Source: an uncultured Schlesneria sp. (GTDB taxonomy: Bacteria; Planctomycetota; Planctomycetia; Planctomycetales; Planctomycetaceae). From it: 42,139 bases of DNA. Below, in pieces: positions 8,148-16,509 of the stretch; positions within the stretch are counted from its first letter, which is position 1; every line of letters starts with the position of its first letter. A model generated the notes under the pieces. It was not told where the DNA came from. It ran no database searches and saw only the letters and a list, made by a program, of their open reading frames with translations. The translations under genes and the position numbers were made by a program. Location: positions 1 through 42,139 of the forward strand of contig CAIQIR010000088.1 of the NCBI GenBank assembly GCA_903871875.1. The letters run 5' to 3'.

Positions 8148-8474
8148 TCGGGATTGGTGACTTTTAACCCATAAAGTCCGACACGCATTAACGCTGAAAA
8201 CTTGAACGGGTGTGTAGTTCAACTGCATTTCATCGCGTTGCCGGTTTTCAACGTCACGGCACGACCGGCACAAAGTGTTTGCGATGGCTCGAAATTGCGC
8301 CTACTGAAATTGAACGCGGTTGCGCAAAACGAATGATCAGGCATTCTCAGTGATAACGGATTGGTAAGGATGAACGCCCTGGAAGGCATTTTGCATTTTT
8401 TGTGCTCTGTCGTGGTGCGACCGTCAACTCGAGTACGCGGGATCGCACGCGAGCGGAGCCAATGGGGCGAAGAA

Positions 8475-9305
8475 ATGCTGCTCACCGACTGGTTCCCTAT
8501 CTACGTTGCGCGCCGGATCAACCTTCGGCCGAAGACCATCGGTATCTACAAAATCGCGATCGGCAAATTCGATCGATGGCATCTCGAAAAGCACGGGACG
8601 CCGGCCGATACCAAATTGCTTTGCGTGTCACTGGTCGCCGACTGGCTCTCTGACCTGTCAAACAAAGAAAAGTTGAAACCGCGATCGGTCAACAGTTACC
8701 GATCTTCGATCAACGCGATCTGGACCGGTGCCATGATCGCGGGCGAGTCCCCCGAGTCGAACGGCCGGCTCGTTCCGTCGGCTCGAGTCTCGAGAACAAT
8801 CCCGATTGCCTGGACTCTCGATGATCTCGCCAAGTTGCTTGAAGCGGCCAAGACGAAACGCGGCCGCCGGAAAAACCGATGGGGGACAATTCGCCGCGAC
8901 TTTTGGGTCGGGATGTATCTGTTTCTGTACGACACGGGCGCGCGTTTCGGTGCCGCTTTAAGCGTGCAAGCGGTCGACGTCAACATTCGGAAGCGGACTG
9001 TGCTGCTGCGAGCCGAGAACGACAAGACCGACGCCGATCAACTGGTATCGATCAGCGACGAGACGGCCGACGTGTTGCAACGCCTGATCGACGACGGCCA
9101 CGAGCTCGTTTGGCCGAACGGCGTGAATCGACAGCAACTCTACGACGAGCACAAACGCACGTTGCAATCGATCGGCCTGCCGTTCGACCGGTACCACATG
9201 TTCCACTGTTTCCGCAAAACGACCGCGACGCAATTGACGATCGCGAAGTCGGCCGAGGAAGCATCGGCGGCTCTCGGTCAACCGTGGCCTTTTCGGCGAA
9301 CGTGA
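8475..9305 (+). CDS. Truncated tyrosine recombinase (phage-type integrase)
   Basis: 276 residues from the ATG at 8475, where recognisable sequence starts (LLTDWFPIYVARR). The frame is open back to a TTG at 8361 and an ATG at 8370. Residues about 1-110 form a SAM-like core-binding domain. The catalytic domain follows: box I Arg in YDTGARFGAA (about R157), the Lys in AENDKTDADQ (about K184), and HCFR (about H244 and R247). The next block reads SAALGQ, where LGH or LGW is usual. The protein then ends after seven unrelated residues, before the helix with the nucleophile Tyr. No other frame downstream restores a tyrosine block. The enzyme should therefore be inactive. A deletion or replacement at about 9285 is likely. 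Confidence 0.8.
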   Translation: MLLTDWFPIYVARRINLRPKTIGIYKIAIGKFDRWHLEKHGTPADTKLLCVSLVADWLSDLSNKEKLKPRSVNSYRSSINAIWTGAMIAGESPESNGRLVPSARVSRTIPIAWTLDDLAKLLEAAKTKRGRRKNRWGTIRRDFWVGMYLFLYDTGARFGAALSVQAVDVNIRKRTVLLRAENDKTDADQLVSISDETADVLQRLIDDGHELVWPNGVNRQQLYDEHKRTLQSIGLPFDRYHMFHCFRKTTATQLTIAKSAEEASAALGQPWPFRRT

Positions 9306-9437
9306 CACAGAGTTCAATTCTGGCTGATGTCAGATGGTTCAGTTTGGCCATGATTTCACGCTCCGAATTCTCAATTGGACCTGTGGCAGCCAATTTTAAC
9401 GGATTGATTCCGAGAGAACAGGCAGCAGATGCCGAAA

Positions 9438-9471
9438 CGGTACACTATAAAAAGGTACAGAAAACGGTACA
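9438..9471 (-). repeat. Three TGTACC motifs, opposite to the left cluster
   Basis: Plus-strand CGGTACA at 9438, AGGTACA at 9453 and CGGTACA at 9465 read TGTACCG, TGTACCT and TGTACCG on the minus strand. The left cluster at 7427-7475 carries the same core on the plus strand. They end just before the terminator of tRNA-Pro. Confidence 0.45.
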
Positions 9472-9486
9472 GATTTGGACACGAAA

Positions 9487-9519
9487 AAACCCCATTAAAC
9501 ACTACGTTTAATGGGGTTT
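9487..9519 (-). terminator. Terminator of tRNA-Pro
   Basis: AAACCCCATTAAAC (9487-9500) and GTTTAATGGGGTTT (9506-9519) form a perfect 14-bp stem with a 5-base loop. Read on the minus strand it is followed by a T-run and lies 6 bases past the tRNA 3' end. Confidence 0.85.
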
Positions 9520-9525
9520 CCTTAG

Positions 9526-9600
9526 TCGGGCTGACAGGATTTGAACCTGCGACCTCTTGACCCCCAGTCAAGTGCGCTAGCCAAGCTGCGCTACAGCCCG
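9526..9600 (-). tRNA. tRNA-Pro (anticodon GGG)
   Basis: On the minus strand the acceptor CGGGCTG pairs with CAGCCCG, followed by discriminator A. The D-arm is GCGCAGCTTGGCTAGCGC, the typical bacterial tRNA-Pro form. The anticodon stem CTTGA/TCAAG holds the loop CTGGGGG, so the anticodon is GGG. The T-arm is GCAGG-TTTGAAT-CCTGT. CCA is not encoded. A terminator follows directly, so it appears to be a single-gene unit. Confidence 0.95.
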
Positions 9601-9834
9601 GAACACGAACGGATTTCATAATCCCTTCGTGGGTGAACTATTGCAGCGTCTGCCGTTCAATGCAAGAGAGGGTCCGAGGTTTTCCTCGCCTGGACCATTT
9701 TACAACAACCCATAGTTCCCACATGAACCGATTTGACCCCGCCTTCGCCGTGTCGTATCCTGATCGGATCAGACCCTGCTGATGTTTTCCGTGAGGCCGC
9801 CTCTCGACAGGCTGCCTGACTTTGGAGTAAATCG

Positions 9835-12270
9835 ATGCACCGACGATGCTTGGGTGGATTGCTGTTGGGTTGCGTGTTGTCGTTGACTGCGACGGCTCGC
9901 GCACAGGACGAGGCGGGCGTGTCCCGGCTGTGGACCGTGCCAGAAAAGTTGGTACTTAGCGATATTCGCGATGCGCGCAGCCTACTCGTCTTCGGCGAAA
10001 ACTCGAGCGGAAAAACGGTGGATCTTTCGGGAACGGCGACTCGTACGACGTCCACTTCCTGTATTCGCATCGATCAAGATGGATTTGTTGTGCCGGTCAC
10101 CGAAGGCACGGGCCAGGTGGTCGTGACGGCCGGCGGACAGACAGTCAACGTGCCGATTGAGGTCAAAAATCTGCCGCGGAAGGACGTCGATTTTGTCCGC
10201 GATGTGGAACCGATTATGGCCAAAGTGGGCTGTAATGCCGGCACCTGTCATGGGGCACAACAAGGCCGCAAAGGGTTCAAACTCAGCCTGCGGGGTTACG
10301 ACCCCTTGTACGATTATCGCGCCCTGGTCGATGACGTTTCGGGACGACGATTCAACCGGGCCAAACCCAGTGACAGCCTGATCCTGCTCAAGCCCACACA
10401 AGGAGTTCCTCACGAAGGGGGCTTCCTGTTTGATGAAGATTCACGAGCCTACAAAGTCATCGAACAATGGGTGGCCGAAGGCTGCAAATTCAGCGAAGCG
10501 ACCCGTCCGCAGCGGCTCGAACTGTTGCCGAAAAGTCCCGTGCTGGAAAAGTCGGGCCAGACGCAGCAGATGCAGGTCATCGCCTACTTCGACGATGGAA
10601 CGTCGCGTGATGTGACGCGCGATGCCATCTTTGAAGTCAGTAATTTTGAAGTCGCGACGGTCAATGCCTCTGGCCAGGTTAAAGCGGTGCGACGCGGCGA
10701 AACCCCAGTCCTGGTCCGCTACGAAGGAGCTTACGCTTCGAATACGGCCATCGTGCTGGGCAAGCGGGACGGGTTCGAATGGAAAGATTCGCCCGAGTTC
10801 AATTTCATCGACACGCTGGTCAACAATAAGCTGAAGCGGCTGAAGATTGTGCCGGCCGAACTTTGTACCGATGCCGAATTCCTGCGACGAGTGTCACTCG
10901 ATCTGACCGGCCTGCCTTCCACGAGCGAGCAGACCAAAGCCTTTCTGGACGATCCCCGTGATTCGCGGACCAAGCGGCTGGCGAAAATCGAAGATTTGCT
11001 GAATTCGCCCAACTATGTCGACCACTGGACGCTGAAGTGGAGCGACCTGTTGCTGTCGAATCGCAAATTCATCAACGAGCAGGGGGTCTGGGCCTTCCGC
11101 AACTGGATTCGGAAAGGGATCGCCACTAATCAGCCGTATAACGAATTCGTCTACGACCTGATGACGGCCAGTGGCAGCACGCTCGAAAATCCACCCGCCA
11201 ATTATTACCGCATCGCTCGCGAACCGCGCGAAGTGATGGAAAACATGACGCAGGTCTTTGTCGGCACGCGCTTCGTCTGTGCCCAGTGTCACGATCATCC
11301 GTTCGAGAAGTGGACTCAGACACAGTATTACCAGCTGTCGGCCTTCTTCGGCGGTGTGGGACGCAAAGGCGGAAAACGGTCGGAAGAAGAAGTCATCTAC
11401 GACATGCGATCGCCTGCGGCGGTGACTCACGCGGGAACCGGCCAACCGGTCTCGGCGACGTTTCCGTTCCAGCTAGCCGGGGTGGATCTGTCGTCGGACA
11501 TCCCACGCGTGAAGCTGGCCACATGGCTCACTGCCAAGGAAAACCCCTATTTCGCCAAGAGCGTGACGAATCGGTATTGGAGCTATCTGAACGGCAAGGG
11601 GATCATCGATCCGGTCGACGATATTCGGTTGAGCAACCCGGCGACTAATCCCGAACTATTGGACGCGTTGACCAACGATTTCATCGCACACAATTTTGAC
11701 CTGAAGCATTTGTTGCGCACGATCGCCAGTTCGCACACCTACCAGCGGACGTTCATGACGCAGCAATGGAACGAAGACGACGACGTCAATTATTCGCATG
11801 CCACGCCACGACGACTGGCCGCCGAACAGTTATTCGACGCCATTATGACCGCCACCGGCGCCCCGACGAATCTGCCGGGCGTTCCAGGCGGATTCCACGC
11901 GTCGCAGTTGCCCGATTCGTCGGCGACGGTGACGTTCCTGGATATGTTCGGTCGAGCTCCTCGCGAATCACCGTGCGAGTGTGAACGCTCGTCCGAAGTC
12001 AGCCTGGCTCAAACGTTGACCCTGATCAATGGTCCGACCATCTCGGAAGCGATCGTGCACCCGCAGGGGATCATCGCGAAACTGATGGCAGCCAAGGCGG
12101 AGCCCAAACAGATGGTCAACGAGATCTATCTGTCGGTGCTCAATCGTCCGCCGACCGCAGGCGAGCAAGAGCAGGGCGAGAAGTACCTGACGGCCAACGG
12201 GACCGCTGATGGGGCTCAAGACCTGATGTGGGCCTTGATCAACAGTCCGGCGTTCCTCTTCAACCGCTAA
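9835..12270 (+). CDS. DUF1549/DUF1553 cytochrome-like exported protein
   Basis: 811 residues from an ATG preceded by TGGAG. A signal peptide covers about residues 1-23 (cut after ARA). An Ig-like domain follows (about 30-112), then a PSCyt1-like segment with CNAGTCHG (C133, C138, H139, a CX4CH spacing). A second Ig-like domain lies at about 225-305. DUF1549 follows (NFIDTLVNNKL, FLRRVSLDLTGLPST) with CAQCHDHPFEKW near residue 482, a normal CXXCH haem site. DUF1553 forms the C-terminus (TNRYWSYLNGKG, ELLDALTNDFIAHNFDLKHL). Proteins of this architecture are expanded in Planctomycetota and are usually encoded next to a DUF1501 gene. Here that partner is absent; the only DUF1501 gene is 17 kb away. 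The biochemical role of the family is not established; electron transfer or polymer degradation has been suggested from context. Confidence 0.9.
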   Translation: MHRRCLGGLLLGCVLSLTATARAQDEAGVSRLWTVPEKLVLSDIRDARSLLVFGENSSGKTVDLSGTATRTTSTSCIRIDQDGFVVPVTEGTGQVVVTAGGQTVNVPIEVKNLPRKDVDFVRDVEPIMAKVGCNAGTCHGAQQGRKGFKLSLRGYDPLYDYRALVDDVSGRRFNRAKPSDSLILLKPTQGVPHEGGFLFDEDSRAYKVIEQWVAEGCKFSEATRPQRLELLPKSPVLEKSGQTQQMQVIAYFDDGTSRDVTRDAIFEVSNFEVATVNASGQVKAVRRGETPVLVRYEGAYASNTAIVLGKRDGFEWKDSPEFNFIDTLVNNKLKRLKIVPAELCTDAEFLRRVSLDLTGLPSTSEQTKAFLDDPRDSRTKRLAKIEDLLNSPNYVDHWTLKWSDLLLSNRKFINEQGVWAFRNWIRKGIATNQPYNEFVYDLMTASGSTLENPPANYYRIAREPREVMENMTQVFVGTRFVCAQCHDHPFEKWTQTQYYQLSAFFGGVGRKGGKRSEEEVIYDMRSPAAVTHAGTGQPVSATFPFQLAGVDLSSDIPRVKLATWLTAKENPYFAKSVTNRYWSYLNGKGIIDPVDDIRLSNPATNPELLDALTNDFIAHNFDLKHLLRTIASSHTYQRTFMTQQWNEDDDVNYSHATPRRLAAEQLFDAIMTATGAPTNLPGVPGGFHASQLPDSSATVTFLDMFGRAPRESPCECERSSEVSLAQTLTLINGPTISEAIVHPQGIIAKLMAAKAEPKQMVNEIYLSVLNRPPTAGEQEQGEKYLTANGTADGAQDLMWALINSPAFLFNR

Positions 12271-12374
12271 GACTCCGTCACTGGTGATCTCGATGAATCG
12301 CTGCGGACCTCCGTCACGGCCGGTCTGCCACCTTTGAACTTCCACTGCTGAACTCATTATTTTCGGAGCTGTCG

Positions 12375-13295
12375 ATGAAGCTGCTGCCAAGATTCGGGCT
12401 GTGTTGTTGCCTCGTTTTGCTGTGCCTGGCCTGCCCCGCTGCGGCCGACGAGACCTACACGCGGACCGAAGACGTGATCTATGGCCGGAAGTTTGGCACT
12501 GCGCTGACGCTGGATGTCTTCACACCCAAACAGGCGAACGGTGCGGCGATCGTGTTTGCCGTCAGCGGCGGATGGTATTCATCTCATGAATCAATCAACC
12601 TCGGCTTCATCGAAGAATTCCTGAAACGCGGCTACACCGTGTTTACCGTCGTGCATGGCAGCCAGCCGAAATTCACGATTCCTGAAATCTTAGAGGACAT
12701 GAATCGATCGATCCGCTTCATTCGCAGTAAGGCCAGCCAATATCAGATCGATCCCAATCGGATGGGAATCTGCGGCGCCTCGGCGGGCGGCCATCTGTCG
12801 TTGATGCAGGGGACCGCGGGGACACTCGGTCAATCCGAAGCGAAGGATCCCGTGGATCGTGAATCGAGTCGCGTTCAGGCCGTGGCCTGCTTTTTTCCAC
12901 CGACCGATTTTCTGAACTATGGTCAGACCGGCGAAATCGCGATTGGCCGGGGCGTGCTGAAAAATTATCACGCACCATTCGATTTTCACGAGTACGACAA
13001 AAGTGTCAACGCGTTCGTGCCCATCACCAACGAAGAACGAATCCTGGAGATTGGCAAGAACATCTCGCCGGTGAATCATGTTTCGAAAGATGATCCCCCG
13101 ACCCTGATCATTCATGGTGATGCCGATAAACTGGTGCCGATTCAACAGGCCGAGCTGATCATCGCCAAATTCCAGGCAGCCGGTGTTCCCTGCGAACTGG
13201 TGACCAAGAAGGGACAGGCCCACGGCTGGCCTGAACTGGGCAAAGATTTCTTGACCCTGGCCGACTGGTTCGACAAATACCTGGCCAAGAAATAG
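12375..13295 (+). CDS. Secreted alpha/beta hydrolase (esterase-like)
   Basis: 306 residues with a signal peptide (about 1-24, cut after PAAA). The fold is alpha/beta hydrolase. SGGWYSS near 64-70 is the oxyanion region. The nucleophile elbow is GASAGGH with Ser about 136, the acid lies in HGDADKLVP (about D251) and the His in GQAHGWP (about H283). The order and spacing match BD-FAE/esterase-lipase types that cut carbohydrate ester groups or small esters. It starts 104 bases after the DUF1549/DUF1553 gene in the same direction with a CGGAG site, so the two may share a transcript. The substrate is unknown. Confidence 0.85.
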   Translation: MKLLPRFGLCCCLVLLCLACPAAADETYTRTEDVIYGRKFGTALTLDVFTPKQANGAAIVFAVSGGWYSSHESINLGFIEEFLKRGYTVFTVVHGSQPKFTIPEILEDMNRSIRFIRSKASQYQIDPNRMGICGASAGGHLSLMQGTAGTLGQSEAKDPVDRESSRVQAVACFFPPTDFLNYGQTGEIAIGRGVLKNYHAPFDFHEYDKSVNAFVPITNEERILEIGKNISPVNHVSKDDPPTLIIHGDADKLVPIQQAELIIAKFQAAGVPCELVTKKGQAHGWPELGKDFLTLADWFDKYLAKK

Positions 13296-13387
13296 CCGGT
13301 CGGTCTGGAGGCAGGCCACCGAGGGTTGTCACGAGCGGGATGCCACTGGCCTGATGCGCCTGCGGCAGATTAGGTGGCCACGGCAGA

Positions 13388-14740
13388 CTAACGATCGTTC
13401 CGCAGTTGGACAGGTTGTAAGCTGCGGACGGTGATGACGTCGGCGTTCCATTCCTCGCGCCGTGATCTCTGACCGATGATGCCCATCGAGCGACCGTTGT
13501 AACGTCCCAGGTTGACGCCCGGTCCCGGCTGCAGAAAACTCAGCATTCGGCCATCGGGTGCGATCAAGACATATTGCGGTCCGCCGGGGAAGGTGGACGC
13601 GAGTTTTTGCACGATACCGGCTCCATCGAAGGCGGGAGCGGCCGCATCCTGCTGAGGTGCGGACGGCGACGGTGATTGTGGTTGTGGTTGCCCCGCTGGT
13701 ACGGAGGGTTGTGGCTGAGGCGTCGGTTGCAGGTCGGCGTTGGTCGACGCCAGCCGCTGTGTCGGGGCTTGGCCCTGGAATTGAGCCTGCTGCAACGCCA
13801 ATTGGGCATCCCGCTGTTTGGCTTCAGAGGTGATCTTGAAAAATTCGACGTAGTCTTTGTGGGTCTTGCGATACCGCTTCACGGCATCCAGGCGACGACC
13901 GATTTCGGTGGCCATCCAGGGTTGTCCGATATCGGCATCCAGTTGTTCATAGTCTTCTTCCAGAGAATCGAGATTCCAGGTGGGAGGATCCTGCTGGACC
14001 ATCTCGCGAAATCGCAGATCAATCGCGGAGAGTTTCTGCCGGGCGTCTTGGACACTTTGCTCGCCATCCGCCTGATTCTCGGGCTTGCCCTCTGCCGACA
14101 GCTCGGGTCGTTCGTCCTGGCTCGCCGAACCGGTGGAAACCGGTCGCGCGATGGTTTCCATTTCCTCGTCGGCCACAGGACCACGGCGTTTGGGCGTCAA
14201 AGGATCGCTGGGGAACGGTTCAGACTGGAGCGAATTCGCATGAATGATCGACTTGCGCTTGATCCAGCGCCACTCGCGCTTGACCGGTTTGATTTTCAGC
14301 ATCAACCGTGGAGTGTCATCGAAATTGAAAGTTTGCTCACCCAGAATGATGACGGAATCACCTCGGGAAAGTTCGGCTTGATAGGTCAGGAAATCATCGG
14401 GATTCAGTTCGCTGCCCACGTGAACTTTCACGCGATTTTCTTTCAGCGTGCCACGGTCCGGTCCACTTTTTTCGATGTAGGAAGCTCGCACCCAACTGAA
14501 GCTGCCGGCAGGCGGTTCGATCATGCACCAGCCACCCGGATCATGTCGGATGACTTTGACGCGATCGCCTTTGTTCAGCTTATTTGTGGGGTAATGCTTC
14601 TTGGCATCGGGGCCACTCCACACATTGGCGCCTTCGTCAGTGTCGACAATGGCCTCGTAGGGAAACCGGGGATCTTCGGCACGAACGGAGCTGCCATGTG
14701 CGAGCACCACAATGCTGGCAATCAGACACAGAACACGCAT
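13388..14740 (-). CDS. Exported SH3b-domain protein with Pro/Gln-rich linker
   Basis: 450 residues with a signal peptide (cut near VRA-EDP, about residue 21). Two bacterial SH3-like domains follow: residues about 27-92 (ANVWSGPDAKKHYPTNKLNKG, WVRASYIE) and about 98-170 (RVKVHVGSELNPDDF, WRWIKRKSI). Next are a charged stretch, a helical segment (about 225-320) and a Pro/Gln-rich linker (about 325-370). A conserved-looking C-terminal domain ends the protein (YVLIAPDGRMLSFLQPGPG). SH3b domains in exported proteins usually bind peptidoglycan or other envelope polymers. No enzyme domain is seen. It is transcribed toward the esterase and away from the kinase-side genes' ends; its role is unknown. 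Confidence 0.75.
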   Translation of the reverse strand: MRVLCLIASIVVLAHGSSVRAEDPRFPYEAIVDTDEGANVWSGPDAKKHYPTNKLNKGDRVKVIRHDPGGWCMIEPPAGSFSWVRASYIEKSGPDRGTLKENRVKVHVGSELNPDDFLTYQAELSRGDSVIILGEQTFNFDDTPRLMLKIKPVKREWRWIKRKSIIHANSLQSEPFPSDPLTPKRRGPVADEEMETIARPVSTGSASQDERPELSAEGKPENQADGEQSVQDARQKLSAIDLRFREMVQQDPPTWNLDSLEEDYEQLDADIGQPWMATEIGRRLDAVKRYRKTHKDYVEFFKITSEAKQRDAQLALQQAQFQGQAPTQRLASTNADLQPTPQPQPSVPAGQPQPQSPSPSAPQQDAAAPAFDGAGIVQKLASTFPGGPQYVLIAPDGRMLSFLQPGPGVNLGRYNGRSMGIIGQRSRREEWNADVITVRSLQPVQLRNDR

Positions 14741-14934
14741 GACGGCCTCCGTGCGGGGTCTTTTTTGAGATCACGAATTGAAGGGAGTGGGTTATGGGCC
14801 GCAACCAGCCTGGTTACGGAACAAGTCCGGAGATGTGCGGGCGGTTTGTATCGGACCGGCGAAATCTGCTCAAGAGCAATTCCCGCGACGATTTTTCCAG
14901 GAATTCCGCAGGCGGAGCGCCGTTCCGGCTCAAG

Positions 14935-16305
14935 TCACTGAGGTTCCACAGGACCAGAGACGTCCTCGCTGCATTGCAGATAAACGGTGAAGGTCGTTCC
15001 CTGGGGCGAAGACTGCGTCAATTCAATCCGGCCGCCATTTTGTTCGACGATGTTGCGACTGACGAACAGACCCAGCCCGGTGCCAGTTTCTTTTGTTGTT
15101 ACATACGGCTGGAAGATGCGATGCCGCAACTCTTCGGGGATGCCCTGGCCGTCATCGCGGACATCGATCCGCAGCCACTGCTCTTCTCGCGAGGTTTGAA
15201 TGTGTATGGTGCCACCTTCTTCGGTAGCGTCCATCGCGTTCAGCACCAGATTCAGAAAGACCTGGACCAATTGATCATGCACCAGCATCATCAGCGGAAC
15301 ATTCTCCGCGTAATTCGTGATGATCTGTTTGCCTTTTTTTCGTTTGTAGTATTTGGCGATGTTCAATGCGGCGTCGATGATCCCATGCGGGTTGCAACGC
15401 GTCTTGGCGTAGACGGCCGGCCGGCTGAAGTCCACCAGTTCACGCAGCGTGCGCTGAATTCGGCGCAGTTGATCGTCCACCAGCGACAGCTTCTCGCGAG
15501 TTTCGCTTTCGATGTTGCGGCGGTTCAACAGTTGAACCAGCGAACTGATGGCCGCCAGTGGATTCCCCACTTCGTGCGCGATGCCAGCGGCCAGCAATCC
15601 GAACGCCGCCTGCTTTTCCTGCTGGACGATCATCGCTTGGGACTCTTGCAACTGCCGCGTGCGGTCACCGATGCGATGCTCCAGCAGGGCCTGGTTCTGC
15701 TGCAGCTTGCCGTTCAAGTCGCGCAATCGCACGCTGGCCCACTTCAGCAATTCTGCCAGCGAGACGCAGGCCCAAGTTACCCAGCCCAGAAAAATCGGCA
15801 TCAAGATCAAGGCAGAAATTTCGTCGCGGCTGGCGATCGGGCGAGTCAAAATCAGTGTGACATAACTGATCGTGTGAAGACCGAAGGTCATCCAGGTGAT
15901 GTGCGGCGTGTAACGAATCGCACAGACCAGCAGCGACAGAAAATAATAGAACCGAAACGCACTCAAAAGACCGTCGTCGAAATGGCACAGCAGCCCGATA
16001 AACAACGATTCCATAAAAGAAATGAAGAGCGGCCAATCGCTGAGAAATACCTTTCCTCGCATCGACCAGATCGTATCGAGCAGCGCGTAGACGGCGCCCA
16101 GCAGCAGAATGGCGTTCAGGATTCCACGATTGTGCCCCTGGCCAATCAGGTTCACCAGCACATAGCCAATGCAGATACCAAACCAGCGAATCCGAACGGT
16201 GATGGCCTGAGTCGCCAACCCCCAATCGAAGTCATCAAAGTATTGTTCGGCGACCGACATGCCCGGACCTGACGACAAACGGAAACGATGTGACGGGAAG
16301 ATCAT
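14935..16305 (-). CDS. Membrane sensor histidine kinase
   Basis: 456 residues from the ATG at 16305, chosen because GGAG lies 6 bases upstream; the frame is open for another 34 codons. Residues about 35-185 form about six membrane helices with short loops and no large external sensor domain. A coiled coil follows (NGKLQQNQALLEHRIGDRTR). The HisKA box is AAGIAHEVGNPLAAI with the phospho-acceptor His at about 244. The HATPase domain has NLVLNAMDA (N box), DDGQGIP (G1), FQPYVTTK (F box) and GTGLGL (G2). All catalytic motifs are intact. It resembles NtrB/ZraS-like kinases. No response regulator gene is in the window, so it is an orphan here. Confidence 0.92.
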   Translation of the reverse strand: MIFPSHRFRLSSGPGMSVAEQYFDDFDWGLATQAITVRIRWFGICIGYVLVNLIGQGHNRGILNAILLLGAVYALLDTIWSMRGKVFLSDWPLFISFMESLFIGLLCHFDDGLLSAFRFYYFLSLLVCAIRYTPHITWMTFGLHTISYVTLILTRPIASRDEISALILMPIFLGWVTWACVSLAELLKWASVRLRDLNGKLQQNQALLEHRIGDRTRQLQESQAMIVQQEKQAAFGLLAAGIAHEVGNPLAAISSLVQLLNRRNIESETREKLSLVDDQLRRIQRTLRELVDFSRPAVYAKTRCNPHGIIDAALNIAKYYKRKKGKQIITNYAENVPLMMLVHDQLVQVFLNLVLNAMDATEEGGTIHIQTSREEQWLRIDVRDDGQGIPEELRHRIFQPYVTTKETGTGLGLFVSRNIVEQNGGRIELTQSSPQGTTFTVYLQCSEDVSGPVEPQ

Positions 16306-16509
16306 CCCGTCCTCCGTGCCGATGGTACTCATTTTTATCGAAGAAGGAACATGGTCGAGTTCGTTTCCCTTCGCCGAGACAAAAGGAAACTCGAAATCAG
16401 AATTCATTCACGACACCACAATTCGCTCGACAAACAAGAGCGCAACCGACGGAAACTCATCGTCCGCCGCAACACATCATGCCGACGGCTTCCAAATTCA
16501 TTTCCCTCG

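Larger units (their letters stand above)
7979..8474. other. Region between the XRE gene and the recombinase
   Basis: 496 bases with two strong hairpins (8041-8077 and 8116-8147). The remaining 320 bases show no recognisable gene. The recombinase frame is open back to a TTG at 8361, but the part before 8475 does not resemble recombinase sequence. Confidence 0.5.

Noticed and set aside
13676-14941. 421-codon plus-strand frame opposite the SH3b protein
   Set aside because: The minus-strand protein has a signal peptide and SH3b domains. The plus frame is its shadow in GC-rich DNA.
14794-16272. 492-codon plus-strand frame opposite the histidine kinase
   Set aside because: The minus strand has all kinase motifs. 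The plus frame has no domain and unusual His/Gln-rich composition typical of shadows.
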